Assembly: GCF_041431135.1 (NCBI RefSeq)
Contig: NZ_CP107799.1
Span: 6,944,001-7,008,000 of the forward strand
DNA length: 64,000 nucleotides
Direction of reading: 5' to 3'
Origin: Streptomyces sp. NBC_00554
GTDB lineage: Bacteria > Actinomycetota > Actinomycetes > Streptomycetales > Streptomycetaceae
Positions 24,602 to 31,940 of the stretch are shown piece by piece. A program made the position numbers and the translations under genes. Numbering within the stretch: position 1 is the stretch's first letter; every line of letters begins with the position of its first letter. The notes beneath the pieces were generated by a model, which was given only the letters and a program-made list of their open reading frames with translations, was not told the origin of the DNA and made no database searches.

Positions 24602-25383
24602 GGTGGACACCGCCGGAGGATGAGGAGGAGATTCCAGGTGGCGAACTCGCGCAGCCCCGGCGCCTTCGCGACGGCTCCCGCGAGGAACGGCCAGTAGCGG
24701 GAGCGCGCCGAGACGACCGTGACGTCGTCGCGGGCGCGCACCTGCCGAAGGGTGGTTCCGATGTGGACGGCGAAGAGGTTCTCGCCGAGGGTGTGCTTGG
24801 CCGGTTTTCCGGTACGGCGGCTGTAGCGGGCCCGCGCCCGCTCCGCGCCGAAGTAGTGCCAGGGCGCCCACTCGTGACCGCCCCACGGGGAAAGCCAGTT
24901 GGTGAACGACACATAGATCAGCCCGTCCGGCCGGGTCACCCGCACCATCTCGCTGATGAAGGTCCCCGGATCGGCCACGTGCTCAAGGACGTTGGAGGAG
25001 AAGCAGACGTCGGCGACCCCGTCCGCCAGGGGCAGCAGATAACCGTCCGCCACGACGGCCGAGTCGGGCGGCTTCGGCCCCAACTCCGCCATGTCCGGCT
25101 CGAAGAGATAGGCGTGCGCCCCGCGCCGCCGGAACTCCTCGGTGAAGTACCCGCTGCCGCCGCCGACGTCCACGACGGTACGGCCCTCGACGGGGCCGTC
25201 GTACGCCTCGACCTGGTCGGCGGCGTCCCGGGCGAGCAGCGAGTAGCAGGCCTCGGGGTCGTCCTGCTCGTGCAGGAACGCACGGAAGAGGGCGAGGGAG
25301 CGGCGTATGGAGGGGTCCTTGAGACCCGTACCCCCACTCGCGCGCTCGTCCGCGCCCTTTCCCGTCCCGGTCGGGGCCGTCAT
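24598..25383 (-). CDS. Class I SAM-dependent methyltransferase
   Basis: A 261-residue methyltransferase starting at ATG 25383, in a 4-bp overlap with the glycosyltransferase stop; the longer frame upstream is Pro/His-rich and lies inside that gene. SAM motif I is TVVDVGGGSGYFTEEFRRRG near residue 66, followed by LFEPDMAEL and ADVCFSSNVLEHVADP. The third operon methyltransferase besides FkbM and the one at 17959. Cytoplasmic, no membrane segments. Target unknown. Confidence 0.85.
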   Translation of the reverse strand: MTAPTGTGKGADERASGGTGLKDPSIRRSLALFRAFLHEQDDPEACYSLLARDAADQVEAYDGPVEGRTVVDVGGGSGYFTEEFRRRGAHAYLFEPDMAELGPKPPDSAVVADGYLLPLADGVADVCFSSNVLEHVADPGTFISEMVRVTRPDGLIYVSFTNWLSPWGGHEWAPWHYFGAERARARYSRRTGKPAKHTLGENLFAVHIGTTLRQVRARDDVTVVSARSRYWPFLAGAVAKAPGLREFATWNLLLILRRCPP

Positions 25384-26534
25384 GGCGCCCAGCTCCTCAC
25401 CGCCTCGCCGGCCACCGCCCTGAACTGGCGGACCGTGTGGTTCCAGCGGTACTGGGCGGCGCGGTCGCGGGCCGCCTTGCCCATGAGGGTGCGGCGGTGG
25501 GTGGACAGGGCGAGGGTGCACCAGGCCGCGGCGAAGGAGGACTCACCGCGGGCCAGGACGCCCGTCTCGCCGTCCACCACCGAGTCGCGCAGACCGGGTA
25601 CGTCGAAGGCGATCGCCGGGGTCTCACGGACCGCGGCCTCCGTGACCACCAGGCCCCAGCCCTCGACGGCCGAGGGGTGCAGCAGCAGCCAGGCGGCACA
25701 GAGCAGCCGGTGCTTCTCCGCCTCGGAGACATGCCCGGCGAACTCCACGCCGGGGCCCGCGAGTTGCTCCAGGCGCTCCCGCTCGGGGCCGTCTCCGACG
25801 ATCACGAGACGGCCGCCGGTGACCGGGCGTACCCGCTCCCACAGACGCAGCAGCAGATCGATCCGCTTGTACTCGACGAGCCGCCCCATCGCCAGGAACA
25901 GCGGCTCCGGTGAGCGCTGGCCCCGTGGCCCCGGCTCCTCGACGCCGTTGTGCACGACCCGGATACGGTCCCGCTCGACCCCGATCGCGCGCAGCGCGTG
26001 CGCCGTCGACGGAGAGACGGCGACCAGCAGGTTGCGGCGCTGTGCGGCGCCCGCCAGCGCCCAGTGTTCGAGTCTTCGGCCGATCCGGGCCGCGGGCGCC
26101 ATCGGTCCGCCGAACCGCATCCGCCACAGGTCGGTGTGGACGTGGTTGACCAGGCAGAGCGTGGGTCCGTGGTGCCACATGGGCGCCAGGTACGGCATGC
26201 CGTTGCACACCTCGACCAGGAGGTCGCAGTCACCGACCTGGCGGTGGAACGTGGGGCGGGCGCGCAGGTAGTGGCCCAGGTCGCCGCCCGCCGAGACGAC
26301 CCGGTAGTCGCGGTAGGCCGCGGGCCCGCCGCACAACAGGGTGACCTGGTGGCCGAGTTGGGTCAGCCCCTCGGCGAGTCGGTCGACCAGCAGCTCGGAG
26401 CCGCCTGCGGCCGGGTTGCCGAGGTCACGACGGGCGAGGAAAACGATTCGGCGCGGCTGGGGGGGAAGCGCCGGAGGGTGCTGCGCGTTGCGCGGGAACG
26501 CGGCGCGCAGCGACGACGGCACGTGCTGGGGCAT
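25380..26534 (-). CDS. Family 4-type glycosyltransferase (GT-B)
   Basis: A 384-residue GT-B enzyme and first gene of the nine-gene envelope operon. RRIVFLARRDLGNPAAGGSE at about 28-47 is the N-terminal acceptor-side start; the C-terminal nucleotide-sugar half contains FLAMGRLVEYKRIDLLL and the EX7E-type block HPSAVEGWGLVVTEAAV near residue 300. The ATG at 26534 is preferred over an upstream start because the extra N-terminal residues are low-complexity. It likely adds a sugar to a lipid carrier or glycan at the cytoplasmic face. Confidence 0.85.
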   Translation of the reverse strand: MPQHVPSSLRAAFPRNAQHPPALPPQPRRIVFLARRDLGNPAAGGSELLVDRLAEGLTQLGHQVTLLCGGPAAYRDYRVVSAGGDLGHYLRARPTFHRQVGDCDLLVEVCNGMPYLAPMWHHGPTLCLVNHVHTDLWRMRFGGPMAPAARIGRRLEHWALAGAAQRRNLLVAVSPSTAHALRAIGVERDRIRVVHNGVEEPGPRGQRSPEPLFLAMGRLVEYKRIDLLLRLWERVRPVTGGRLVIVGDGPERERLEQLAGPGVEFAGHVSEAEKHRLLCAAWLLLHPSAVEGWGLVVTEAAVRETPAIAFDVPGLRDSVVDGETGVLARGESSFAAAWCTLALSTHRRTLMGKAARDRAAQYRWNHTVRQFRAVAGEAVRSWAP

Positions 26535-26800
26535 GGGTGCTCCAACTCGTCTCAGGGTGCGGAACTCAGCGTGGGGGGTCGGGCGGTGGGGCGGTGGGGC
26601 GTGGCGCAGGGTGCGGGATCTCGGATCCGCCGGGGGCCGGCGGAGCTTCAAATCTTCCGATCTGTGGAGTATTGGGGTACTGGCTGTATCGGGAGTGTGG
26701 GCGGGCTGTGCTCGGGTGGGGGTGGACAGTTTTCGCCGAGCCGTCGGATGCTGCTACTCACCGAGGTGACAATTTCCGGGGTTTGTGAGCTGACGCCTCA

Positions 26801-27778
26801 TCACATCGTGGGCGCAGGCTGGGAGGACTCGGGCGTATCGGGATGTGGACGCCCGCGTACGACCAAAACGACTCCCGCCGCGGCGAGGACAAATCCCAGC
26901 ACACCGGCCCCGATGGGCACCGTCTGCCCCACGGCTTTCAGCTGACCGCTCTCCTCCTTCGCCCGGTCCACCGCGAACTCCTGCGTGTCCGCGGTGAAGG
27001 CGATCTTCTCGCTGTCCAGGAGCACCGCCGCGTCCTCCGTGCCGCCCGGCGCCCGCAGGGTCTTGCGCGGTCCGGTCTGCGCGTACAGCACGCGTCCCGT
27101 GCGCTGGTCGACGACGAGTTCGACGCCGTGGTTGGCGTACCACTCCTCGGCGAGCACCTGGCTGCGCTCGGGCAGGTCGACGATCGCGCCCGGTACGAGC
27201 CGCGTCCCGGTCTTGGTCGCCGGGACCGTGCCGGTGAAGCGCAGGCCCTCGTAACCCCGGATCTTCTTGGTGCCGCGGTAGTTCAGAGTGACCGTCGCGC
27301 CAAGGGAGTTGTCCCACCAGCGGTACGCGCGTTTCTGCACGTCGAAGGGGAACTTGAGGTACGCCTCGCCCTCGATGTAGGGCTTCTCCTGGCAGCAGTG
27401 CACCGGCTTGTTGGTCGTCCGGTCCATGACCCACCGGTGCGGGGTGAACTCCAGCGCGTCGTGCGGGTCGGCCGCGGGCAGCGACTTGTCCGTGTCGACC
27501 GTGGTCGTCACGTCCCAGACCCCGTTTCCGCTGGTCTCGCTGGCGGCGACGTCTCCGCGCACCTTCTGGGTGACGGTGATCTTCTGGTCGGGCATGGTGG
27601 CGACCTGCTCGACGTCGAAGACGCTGCCCGTGCCTGTGTAGACGGCGGTCTGGTCGATGTCGATCGGATTCACGGCGGCATGTGGTTTCACGTACCACGC
27701 GAGCATCGGGGCCAGTACGAGGAGAAAGGTCCCGAGACCCAGCAGGATCAGGGAGAGTGGCGAGGCTTTCCGGCGCAT
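26801..27778 (-). CDS. DUF3068 membrane-anchored protein (PorA-like family)
   Basis: A 325-residue protein with a transmembrane segment near residues 6-28 (PLSLILLGLGTFLLVLAPML), an extracytoplasmic domain rich in beta strands, and a second membrane segment near 285-305. This is the DUF3068/porin PorA-like family found in actinobacteria, of unknown role. The ATG at 27778 has GGAG eight bases upstream; a GTG 20 codons earlier has no such site. It lies 266 bp before the envelope operon on the same strand and may share its pathway. The region 26535-26800 between them shows no gene. Confidence 0.8.
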   Translation of the reverse strand: MRRKASPLSLILLGLGTFLLVLAPMLAWYVKPHAAVNPIDIDQTAVYTGTGSVFDVEQVATMPDQKITVTQKVRGDVAASETSGNGVWDVTTTVDTDKSLPAADPHDALEFTPHRWVMDRTTNKPVHCCQEKPYIEGEAYLKFPFDVQKRAYRWWDNSLGATVTLNYRGTKKIRGYEGLRFTGTVPATKTGTRLVPGAIVDLPERSQVLAEEWYANHGVELVVDQRTGRVLYAQTGPRKTLRAPGGTEDAAVLLDSEKIAFTADTQEFAVDRAKEESGQLKAVGQTVPIGAGVLGFVLAAAGVVLVVRGRPHPDTPESSQPAPTM

Positions 27779-27872
27779 CCGGGCACTCCAGGGGGCGTGT
27801 GGCGGCTCGACGCGCGGGTCGTGCGGGCGGGTCGACACCGTGGGGAAAGTGCACCTGCGGTATGGGCCGGGA

Positions 27873-27902
27873 ACCGTAGGCGCACCCTTGACGGAGTGTC
27901 AA
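27873..27902 (-). promoter_or_regulatory. Predicted promoter for the DUF3068 gene
   Basis: On the minus strand TTGACA (27902-27897) and TACGGT (27878-27873) are spaced by 18 bp, a good match to the housekeeping sigma (HrdB) consensus. Transcription would begin near 27866, about 88 bases before the ATG at 27778. The palindrome CAATGCATTG (27900-27909) overlaps the -35 element and could be an operator. Confidence 0.6.
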
Positions 27903-28077
27903 TGCATTGTCGAGACTGTGGACTTGCCGGACGGGACCGGCGAACATCGGGAACGCACCACGGGATCCAACCGGGGAACGGGCAGGGGCCGCCGGCCGCA
28001 CGACCATGGGACGACCACGGTCACGCGGGCGAAGCGGCCGGGGTGGGGACGACCTCCGACAGAGAGGCTGACCCGCG

Positions 28078-28230
28078 ATGTCCAGACTGCTCGCCGCCGC
28101 ACTGACCGTCCTGGCCGCCACCGCACTCGCGATCGGCGCCGCGCTAGGCATCGTCGCGCTGCTCGACGCGACCCCCAACCAGCCGAACACCCCACTCATC
28201 ACATACGAGAACGCCGGACAGGAGCGCTGA
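28078..28230 (+). CDS. Small single-pass membrane protein (DUF2613-like)
   Basis: A 50-residue protein: MSRLLAAALTVLAATALAIG and a further hydrophobic stretch make one membrane helix or uncleaved signal, followed by a short polar tail ending NAGQER. GAGAGG lies about ten bases before the ATG. Length and layout fit the DUF2613 group of small actinobacterial membrane proteins. Function unknown. It precedes the repeat-rich segment before the PucR gene and is on the same strand. Confidence 0.7.
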   Translation: MSRLLAAALTVLAATALAIGAALGIVALLDATPNQPNTPLITYENAGQER

Positions 28231-28563
28231 CGTGCGCGCCACGGGCTGCTACGCGGGGGTCGAGGCGTCTGCCGTGAACGGCCGTGGCGGGGCTGACGTG
28301 CCCGCCGCCGATGGGCGTACCGGGGTCGAGTTGGCTGTTGCGGAGGGCCGCGCCGGAGCCGGCCTGGACGGCCGTGCCGGGGCCGACATGCCCGCCGCCG
28401 ACGGCCGTACCGGAGTCGAGGTGCCCGCCGTGGACGCCCGCGCCCGAGCCGGCGTGCCCGCCGCCGACGCCCCCACCGGACCCCGCGTAACGCCCCGCCA
28501 CACCCGAGCCCGGCCCGGTCGGCCGGTTCGGCCGAGCCCGTCACCCACCGGAGCGCTGACGTG
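28221..28563 (+). repeat. 14-bp direct repeats flanking a 315-bp low-complexity segment
   Basis: GGAGCGCTGACGTG occurs at 28221-28234 and again at 28550-28563. The first copy carries the stop of the small membrane gene and the GTG of the next ORF; the second carries the GTG of the PucR gene. Between them lie degenerate repeats such as CCCGCCGCCGAYGGSCGTAC. This suggests duplication or expansion of DNA between two genes that were once directly adjacent. Confidence 0.65.
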
Positions 28564-28564
28564 A
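28232..28564 (+). CDS. Repeat-rich ORF of doubtful coding status
   Basis: A 110-residue frame made of variants of ADMPAADGRTGVEVPA, ending in a basic Arg/Pro-rich tail. It starts in the first copy of the 14-bp direct repeat and ends in a GTGA overlap with the PucR gene, which argues for translation. The composition is low-complexity with no recognisable domain. It may be an expanded leader of the PucR gene rather than a functional protein. Confidence 0.3.
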   Translation: MRATGCYAGVEASAVNGRGGADVPAADGRTGVELAVAEGRAGAGLDGRAGADMPAADGRTGVEVPAVDARARAGVPAADAPTGPRVTPRHTRARPGRPVRPSPSPTGALT

Positions 28565-29982
28565 CGCCCCCGCCCGTCGTGCGAAGGAGTGCCGACGTCA
28601 CTCCACCGGCGGCCGTGCGAGGCAGCGCCGACGTGAGCCCACCGTCGCCCATGCGCGGGAGCGCCGACGTCACCCCACCACCGCCCGTGCGAGGCAGCGG
28701 CGATGCGACCCCACCGCCGGCCGTGCGCGGGAGCGCCGATGCGGCCCCCCGCCCGGGGGCCGTTCCGACGCGCTCGGCCTGGCGGGACGTCCCCCGGCTC
28801 CAGGTGCGTCAGTTCGCGGCGCTCGCGATGGCCGAGGCGCCGGTGCTCGCCGAGGAGATCCTGCAGGAGATCCGGCACGAGTACCCGCAGCTGCCCGTCT
28901 TCCTCGACGACTCCGGCGAGCCCATGGCGCTGATCGGCATCCGCCGCGCCATCGAGGTCTTCGTGCAGCACCTGGAGACCGCCGAGGGCCGCCCCCGCGT
29001 CCACCCCGAGGTCTTCCAGGAGTTCGGCCGCGGCGAGGGCCTGAACGGCCGCAGCCTCGACTCGCTCCAGGCGATCTACCGGCTCGGCGTCCGGCTCGCC
29101 TGGCGCCGCTTCGCCGAGATCGGGCAGCGGGTCGAGATCCCGCCACCGGCGATGTACGAACTCGTCGACGCCGGATACGAGTACCTGGACGGCCTGGTCG
29201 ACCAGTCCGTACGGGGCTACGCGGAGGCCGCCGCCCGCCAGGCCGGCGAGCGCCTGCGCCTCCAGCGCCGCCTGATGGAGCTGCTGCTCGCCGAACACCA
29301 CCGCGGCGACCCCGCCGAGGCACTCGGCGAACGTGCCGCCCGCATCGGCTGGCCGCTCCCCGAGAAGGTGGCCGTCGGGGTACTCCTGCGCCCCGCCCGC
29401 GAGGCCGTCGCGCCCGCTGTCGGCCAGGGCGTGCTGCTCGACATGGAGTACGAGCAGCCCCGCATGGTCGTACCCGAGCCGGACGCCGCGGGCCGCCCCG
29501 AACTGCTGCACCGCGCGCTGACCGGCTGGTCCGGCGCCATCGGCCCCCCGGTGCCGCTCGCCGACGCGGCGAAGTCACTGCGCTGGGCGGAGGCCGCCGT
29601 ACGCCTCATGGAACGGCGCCTGCTCCCCGCAGGCGAGGTCCTGCACTGCACGGAACACACCGAGGCCCTGGTCCTCCTCCAGCCCGAGGAACTCATCGAC
29701 GACCTCGCCCTGCGCTGCCTCGCCCCGCTCGCCCACTGCGGCCCCACCCACGGCCGCCGCCTCGCCGAGACCCTGCTCGCATGGCTGGAAACGCGCGGTG
29801 GCGCCCCGGAGGTCGCGGCCCGTCTCGGCGTCCACCCTCAGACGGTCCGCTACCGCCTGCGCCAGATACGGGAACTGTGGGGCGACGAGGTCGACCACCC
29901 GGACCGCCGCTTCGAGCTGGAGCTCGTCCTCAGGGCGCAACGCCTGCGCGGCGAGCTCGGCGACCCCAGGACGCGACGGTGA
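28561..29982 (+). CDS. PucR-family helix-turn-helix regulator with repeat-bearing N-terminus
   Basis: A 473-residue regulator. Residues 7-66 are five 12-residue tandem repeats (VRGSADVTPPPP type). Residues about 75-240 form a helical N-terminal sensory-like domain (RsbR-like QFAALAMAEAPVLAEEILQE), then a GGDEF-like central part. Residues about 405-465 are the C-terminal HTH_30 domain, with ARLGVHPQTVRYRLRQIREL. Family members often control purine, amino-acid or polyketide genes. The true start may be further in, since the repeats look like a recent extension. No obvious target gene adjoins it. Confidence 0.85.
   Translation: MTPPPVVRRSADVTPPAAVRGSADVSPPSPMRGSADVTPPPPVRGSGDATPPPAVRGSADAAPRPGAVPTRSAWRDVPRLQVRQFAALAMAEAPVLAEEILQEIRHEYPQLPVFLDDSGEPMALIGIRRAIEVFVQHLETAEGRPRVHPEVFQEFGRGEGLNGRSLDSLQAIYRLGVRLAWRRFAEIGQRVEIPPPAMYELVDAGYEYLDGLVDQSVRGYAEAAARQAGERLRLQRRLMELLLAEHHRGDPAEALGERAARIGWPLPEKVAVGVLLRPAREAVAPAVGQGVLLDMEYEQPRMVVPEPDAAGRPELLHRALTGWSGAIGPPVPLADAAKSLRWAEAAVRLMERRLLPAGEVLHCTEHTEALVLLQPEELIDDLALRCLAPLAHCGPTHGRRLAETLLAWLETRGGAPEVAARLGVHPQTVRYRLRQIRELWGDEVDHPDRRFELELVLRAQRLRGELGDPRTRR
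28579..28758 (+). repeat. Five in-frame 36-bp tandem repeats in the PucR gene
   Basis: Each unit encodes 12 residues close to VRGSADVTPPPP: residues 7-18, 19-30, 31-42, 43-54 and 55-66. Differences are mostly single substitutions (RRS, MRG, SGD, APRPG), so the array is moderately diverged. It is predicted to be disordered. Confidence 0.85.
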
Positions 29983-30103
29983 CCACGTACCACCAAGGGC
30001 GGTAGTCACCCGTCACTCAGGTAGTCCACGGTCACACACAGCGCACACCCATTGCCCGCCCAATACCACTATGAGTAACCTGTGTTCGCCATGCCGATCG
30101 TCT

Positions 30104-30118
30104 GTTGAAATTTCGAAC
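30104..30118. promoter_or_regulatory. Candidate IclR operator before the regulator gene
   Basis: GTTGAAATTTCGAAC lies 20 bp before the IclR GTG. The centre GAAATTTC and right arm GAAC match sites at 31874, 54672 and 56983; the left arm is imperfect. Its position next to the start suggests autorepression. Confidence 0.6.
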
Positions 30119-30137
30119 ACAAGGGAGGGGGCCGGTT

Positions 30138-30911
30138 GTGGGACGCCTGGTACCTGCCGTAACCCGAGCTCTGGACATACTCGAGCTCTTCCTCGACGGG
30201 GACGGCACGCTCTCCGCCCCCGACATCGTGCGCAAGCTGCAACTGCCGCGCACGACCGTGCACGAACTGGTCACCACGCTCGCCGCCCGCTCGTACATCG
30301 TGCAGGTACCCGGCCAGCCGGGACGCTACCGGCTCGGTGTGCGGCCGTACCAGCTGGGCAGCCGGTACGCCGAGCAGCTGGACCTCGCCGCCGAGGGCCA
30401 GCAGGTCGCCCGCTCGGTCGCCGAGACCTGCGACGAGACCGTACACGTGGCCATCCTGGAGGGCACCGACGTCATCTACATCGCGAAGGTGGACTCCACG
30501 CACGCCGTGCGCATGGTGTCCGCCGCGGGCCGGCGGCTGCCCGCCCACTGCACCTCCGTCGGCAAGATGCTGCTCGCCTCGCTCCCCGATCCGGAGCTGA
30601 CGTCCCGCGTCCCGGACGACGCCGACCTGGTCGCCATGACGCCCAACAGCATCACCGAGCCGGCCGCCCTGCGGGTGGCCCTCGACGAGATCCGGCAGCG
30701 GGGCGTCGCCGTGGAGAGCCGCGAGTCCAACCCGGACGTGAGCTGCGTCGCCGCCCCGGTGCGCGACCGCACGGGCCAGGTCGTCGCCGCGCTCTCCATC
30801 TCCGTACCGATGATCCGCTGGAGCGACGAGCGCCTCACCGAACTGGAGCAGCTCGCCGTGAAGGGCGCCGCCGAACTGTCCGAGCGGCTCGGCCACCGGA
30901 GCGTGGGATGA
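30138..30911 (+). CDS. IclR-family regulator of sugar utilisation
   Basis: A 257-residue IclR protein. Residues about 2-65 form the winged helix (VPAVTRALDILELFLDGDGT, KLQLPRTTVHELVTTLA) and residues about 80-255 the effector domain (DETVHVAILEGTDVIYIAKV, GRRLPAHCTSVGKMLLASLP, SCVAAPVRDRTGQVVAALSI). The GTG at 30138 follows AAGGGAGGGG; the TTG 11 codons earlier lies within the operator. It overlaps the SMP-30 gene by 4 bp. Similar TTCGAAAT-type sites before four transcription units suggest that it controls arabinan and sugar-acid genes across about 27 kb. Confidence 0.9.
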   Translation: MGRLVPAVTRALDILELFLDGDGTLSAPDIVRKLQLPRTTVHELVTTLAARSYIVQVPGQPGRYRLGVRPYQLGSRYAEQLDLAAEGQQVARSVAETCDETVHVAILEGTDVIYIAKVDSTHAVRMVSAAGRRLPAHCTSVGKMLLASLPDPELTSRVPDDADLVAMTPNSITEPAALRVALDEIRQRGVAVESRESNPDVSCVAAPVRDRTGQVVAALSISVPMIRWSDERLTELEQLAVKGAAELSERLGHRSVG

Positions 30912-31747
30912 CGGCCGTCGAGGTCGCGGTACGCGAGTACGCGACGCTGGGGGAGGGCCCCACCTGGGACACCGCCGCCCAGCGGCTGATCTGGGTCGAC
31001 ATCCTCGGCTCGCGGATCCACACCTACGACCCGGTGACCGGGCGCCGCACGGTCATGGTCACCGAGCAGCACGTGGGCGCCGCGAAGCCGCGCACGGACG
31101 GCGGCCTGGTGGTCAACCTCCGTGACGGCGTGGGGATCTACGACTTCACGGGCTTCCGCTGGCTGCACCGGGACGTCGTTCCCGGCCGCCGCGGCAACGA
31201 CGCGGCGGTCGCGCCCGACGGCTCCCTGTGGACCGGCACCATGCGCTACGACGAGGCGCCGGGCGGCGGCACGCTGTCACGGATCGCCCCCGACGGCACC
31301 GCGGCGACCGTCCTCGACGACGTCGCCGTCAGCAACGGCACCGGCTGGAGCCCCGACGGCCGGCTGATGTACTACATCGACTCACCGACGCGCAGCATCG
31401 ACGTGTTCGACGTCGGTGCCGACCAACTCCCGATCAACAGACGGAAGTTGGCCTCGGTGGACGAGGGCTTCCCCGACGGTCTCACCGTCGACGCCGACGG
31501 CTGTGTGTGGGTGGCCCTCTGGGACGGCGGCGCGGTCCGCCGCTACACGCCGGACGGCGAACTCGACCGAGTGATCGAGCTCCCCGTACTCCGCCCCACC
31601 GCCTGCGCGTTCGGCGGCGCCGACCTCACCGACCTGTACATCACCACAGCCCGTACGGGCCTGGAGGCACCGCACCCGATGTCGGGCTCGGTACTGGTGG
31701 TACCCGGCGCCGGCAAGGGGCTCGCGCAGCCCGCGTTCGAGGGTTAG
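30908..31747 (+). CDS. SMP-30/gluconolactonase-family sugar lactonase
   Basis: A 279-residue six-bladed beta-propeller of the SMP-30 family. Visible family marks are LGEGPTWD (the metal-binding Glu) near residue 13, RRGNDAAVAPDGSLWTGTM (Asn and Asp region) near residue 97, VSNGTGWSPDGRLMYYIDS near residue 140 with the metal-binding Asn and Asp, and EGFPDGLTVDADGCVWVALW. It opens sugar lactones to aldonic acids. Overlap with the IclR gene and arabinan context suggest an L-arabino-1,4-lactonase, feeding the dehydratase at 55796; the substrate is inferred. A strong terminator follows. Confidence 0.88.
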   Translation: MTAVEVAVREYATLGEGPTWDTAAQRLIWVDILGSRIHTYDPVTGRRTVMVTEQHVGAAKPRTDGGLVVNLRDGVGIYDFTGFRWLHRDVVPGRRGNDAAVAPDGSLWTGTMRYDEAPGGGTLSRIAPDGTAATVLDDVAVSNGTGWSPDGRLMYYIDSPTRSIDVFDVGADQLPINRRKLASVDEGFPDGLTVDADGCVWVALWDGGAVRRYTPDGELDRVIELPVLRPTACAFGGADLTDLYITTARTGLEAPHPMSGSVLVVPGAGKGLAQPAFEG

Positions 31748-31771
31748 CCCCGCTCCGACGGCGAACTCCCT

Positions 31772-31811
31772 GAAGTCCCCGACCGCGTGCCGGTCGGGGA
31801 CTTCTGTTTTT
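31772..31811 (+). terminator. Rho-independent terminator after the IclR-lactonase operon
   Basis: A perfect 14-bp stem GAAGTCCCCGACCG / CGGTCGGGGACTTC with a 5-base loop (CGTGC) is followed by TGTTTTT. It lies 24 bp after the lactonase stop and isolates this pair from the ABC operon downstream. Confidence 0.92.
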
Positions 31812-31821
31812 GCGCAAACCA

Positions 31822-31850
31822 TTGACTAGAAAGCGCTTCCTATCTACGGT
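31822..31850 (+). promoter_or_regulatory. Promoter with LacI-type operator before the arabinan ABC operon
   Basis: TTGACT (31822-31827) and TACGGT (31845-31850) are spaced by 17 bp. Within the spacer lies the palindrome GAAAGCGCTTCC (31829-31840), the AGCGCT core bound by LacI-type sugar repressors such as CebR. A LacI regulator and the IclR protein may therefore both act here. Promoter strength not tested. Confidence 0.65.
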
Positions 31851-31853
31851 CCC

Positions 31854-31888
31854 GTTCGAAGTTACGAGCGCTAATCGAAATCTCGAAC
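31854..31888. promoter_or_regulatory. Two candidate IclR sites before the arabinan ABC operon
   Basis: GTTCGAAGTTACGAGC (31854-31869) and ATCGAAATCTCGAAC (31874-31888) lie just after the predicted -10 element and 53-87 bp before the binding-protein ATG. Centres are about 20 bp apart. The second is nearly identical in its right half to the sites at 30104 and 54672. Confidence 0.65.
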
Positions 31889-31940
31889 AAGATCATTCCG
31901 AGTAGTTCGGACAACAAATCTCCGACAGTAAGGGCAGGGC

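Noticed and set aside
22457..24697. A 746-codon plus-strand frame opposite the AftD-like gene
   Set aside because: Shadow of the high-GC coding strand, with Arg/Gly/Asp-rich low-complexity product and no ribosome site.
28221..28758. Possible CRISPR array in the repeat-rich region before the PucR gene
   Set aside because: Repeats are adjacent and degenerate without unique spacers of constant length, and no cas genes are near.
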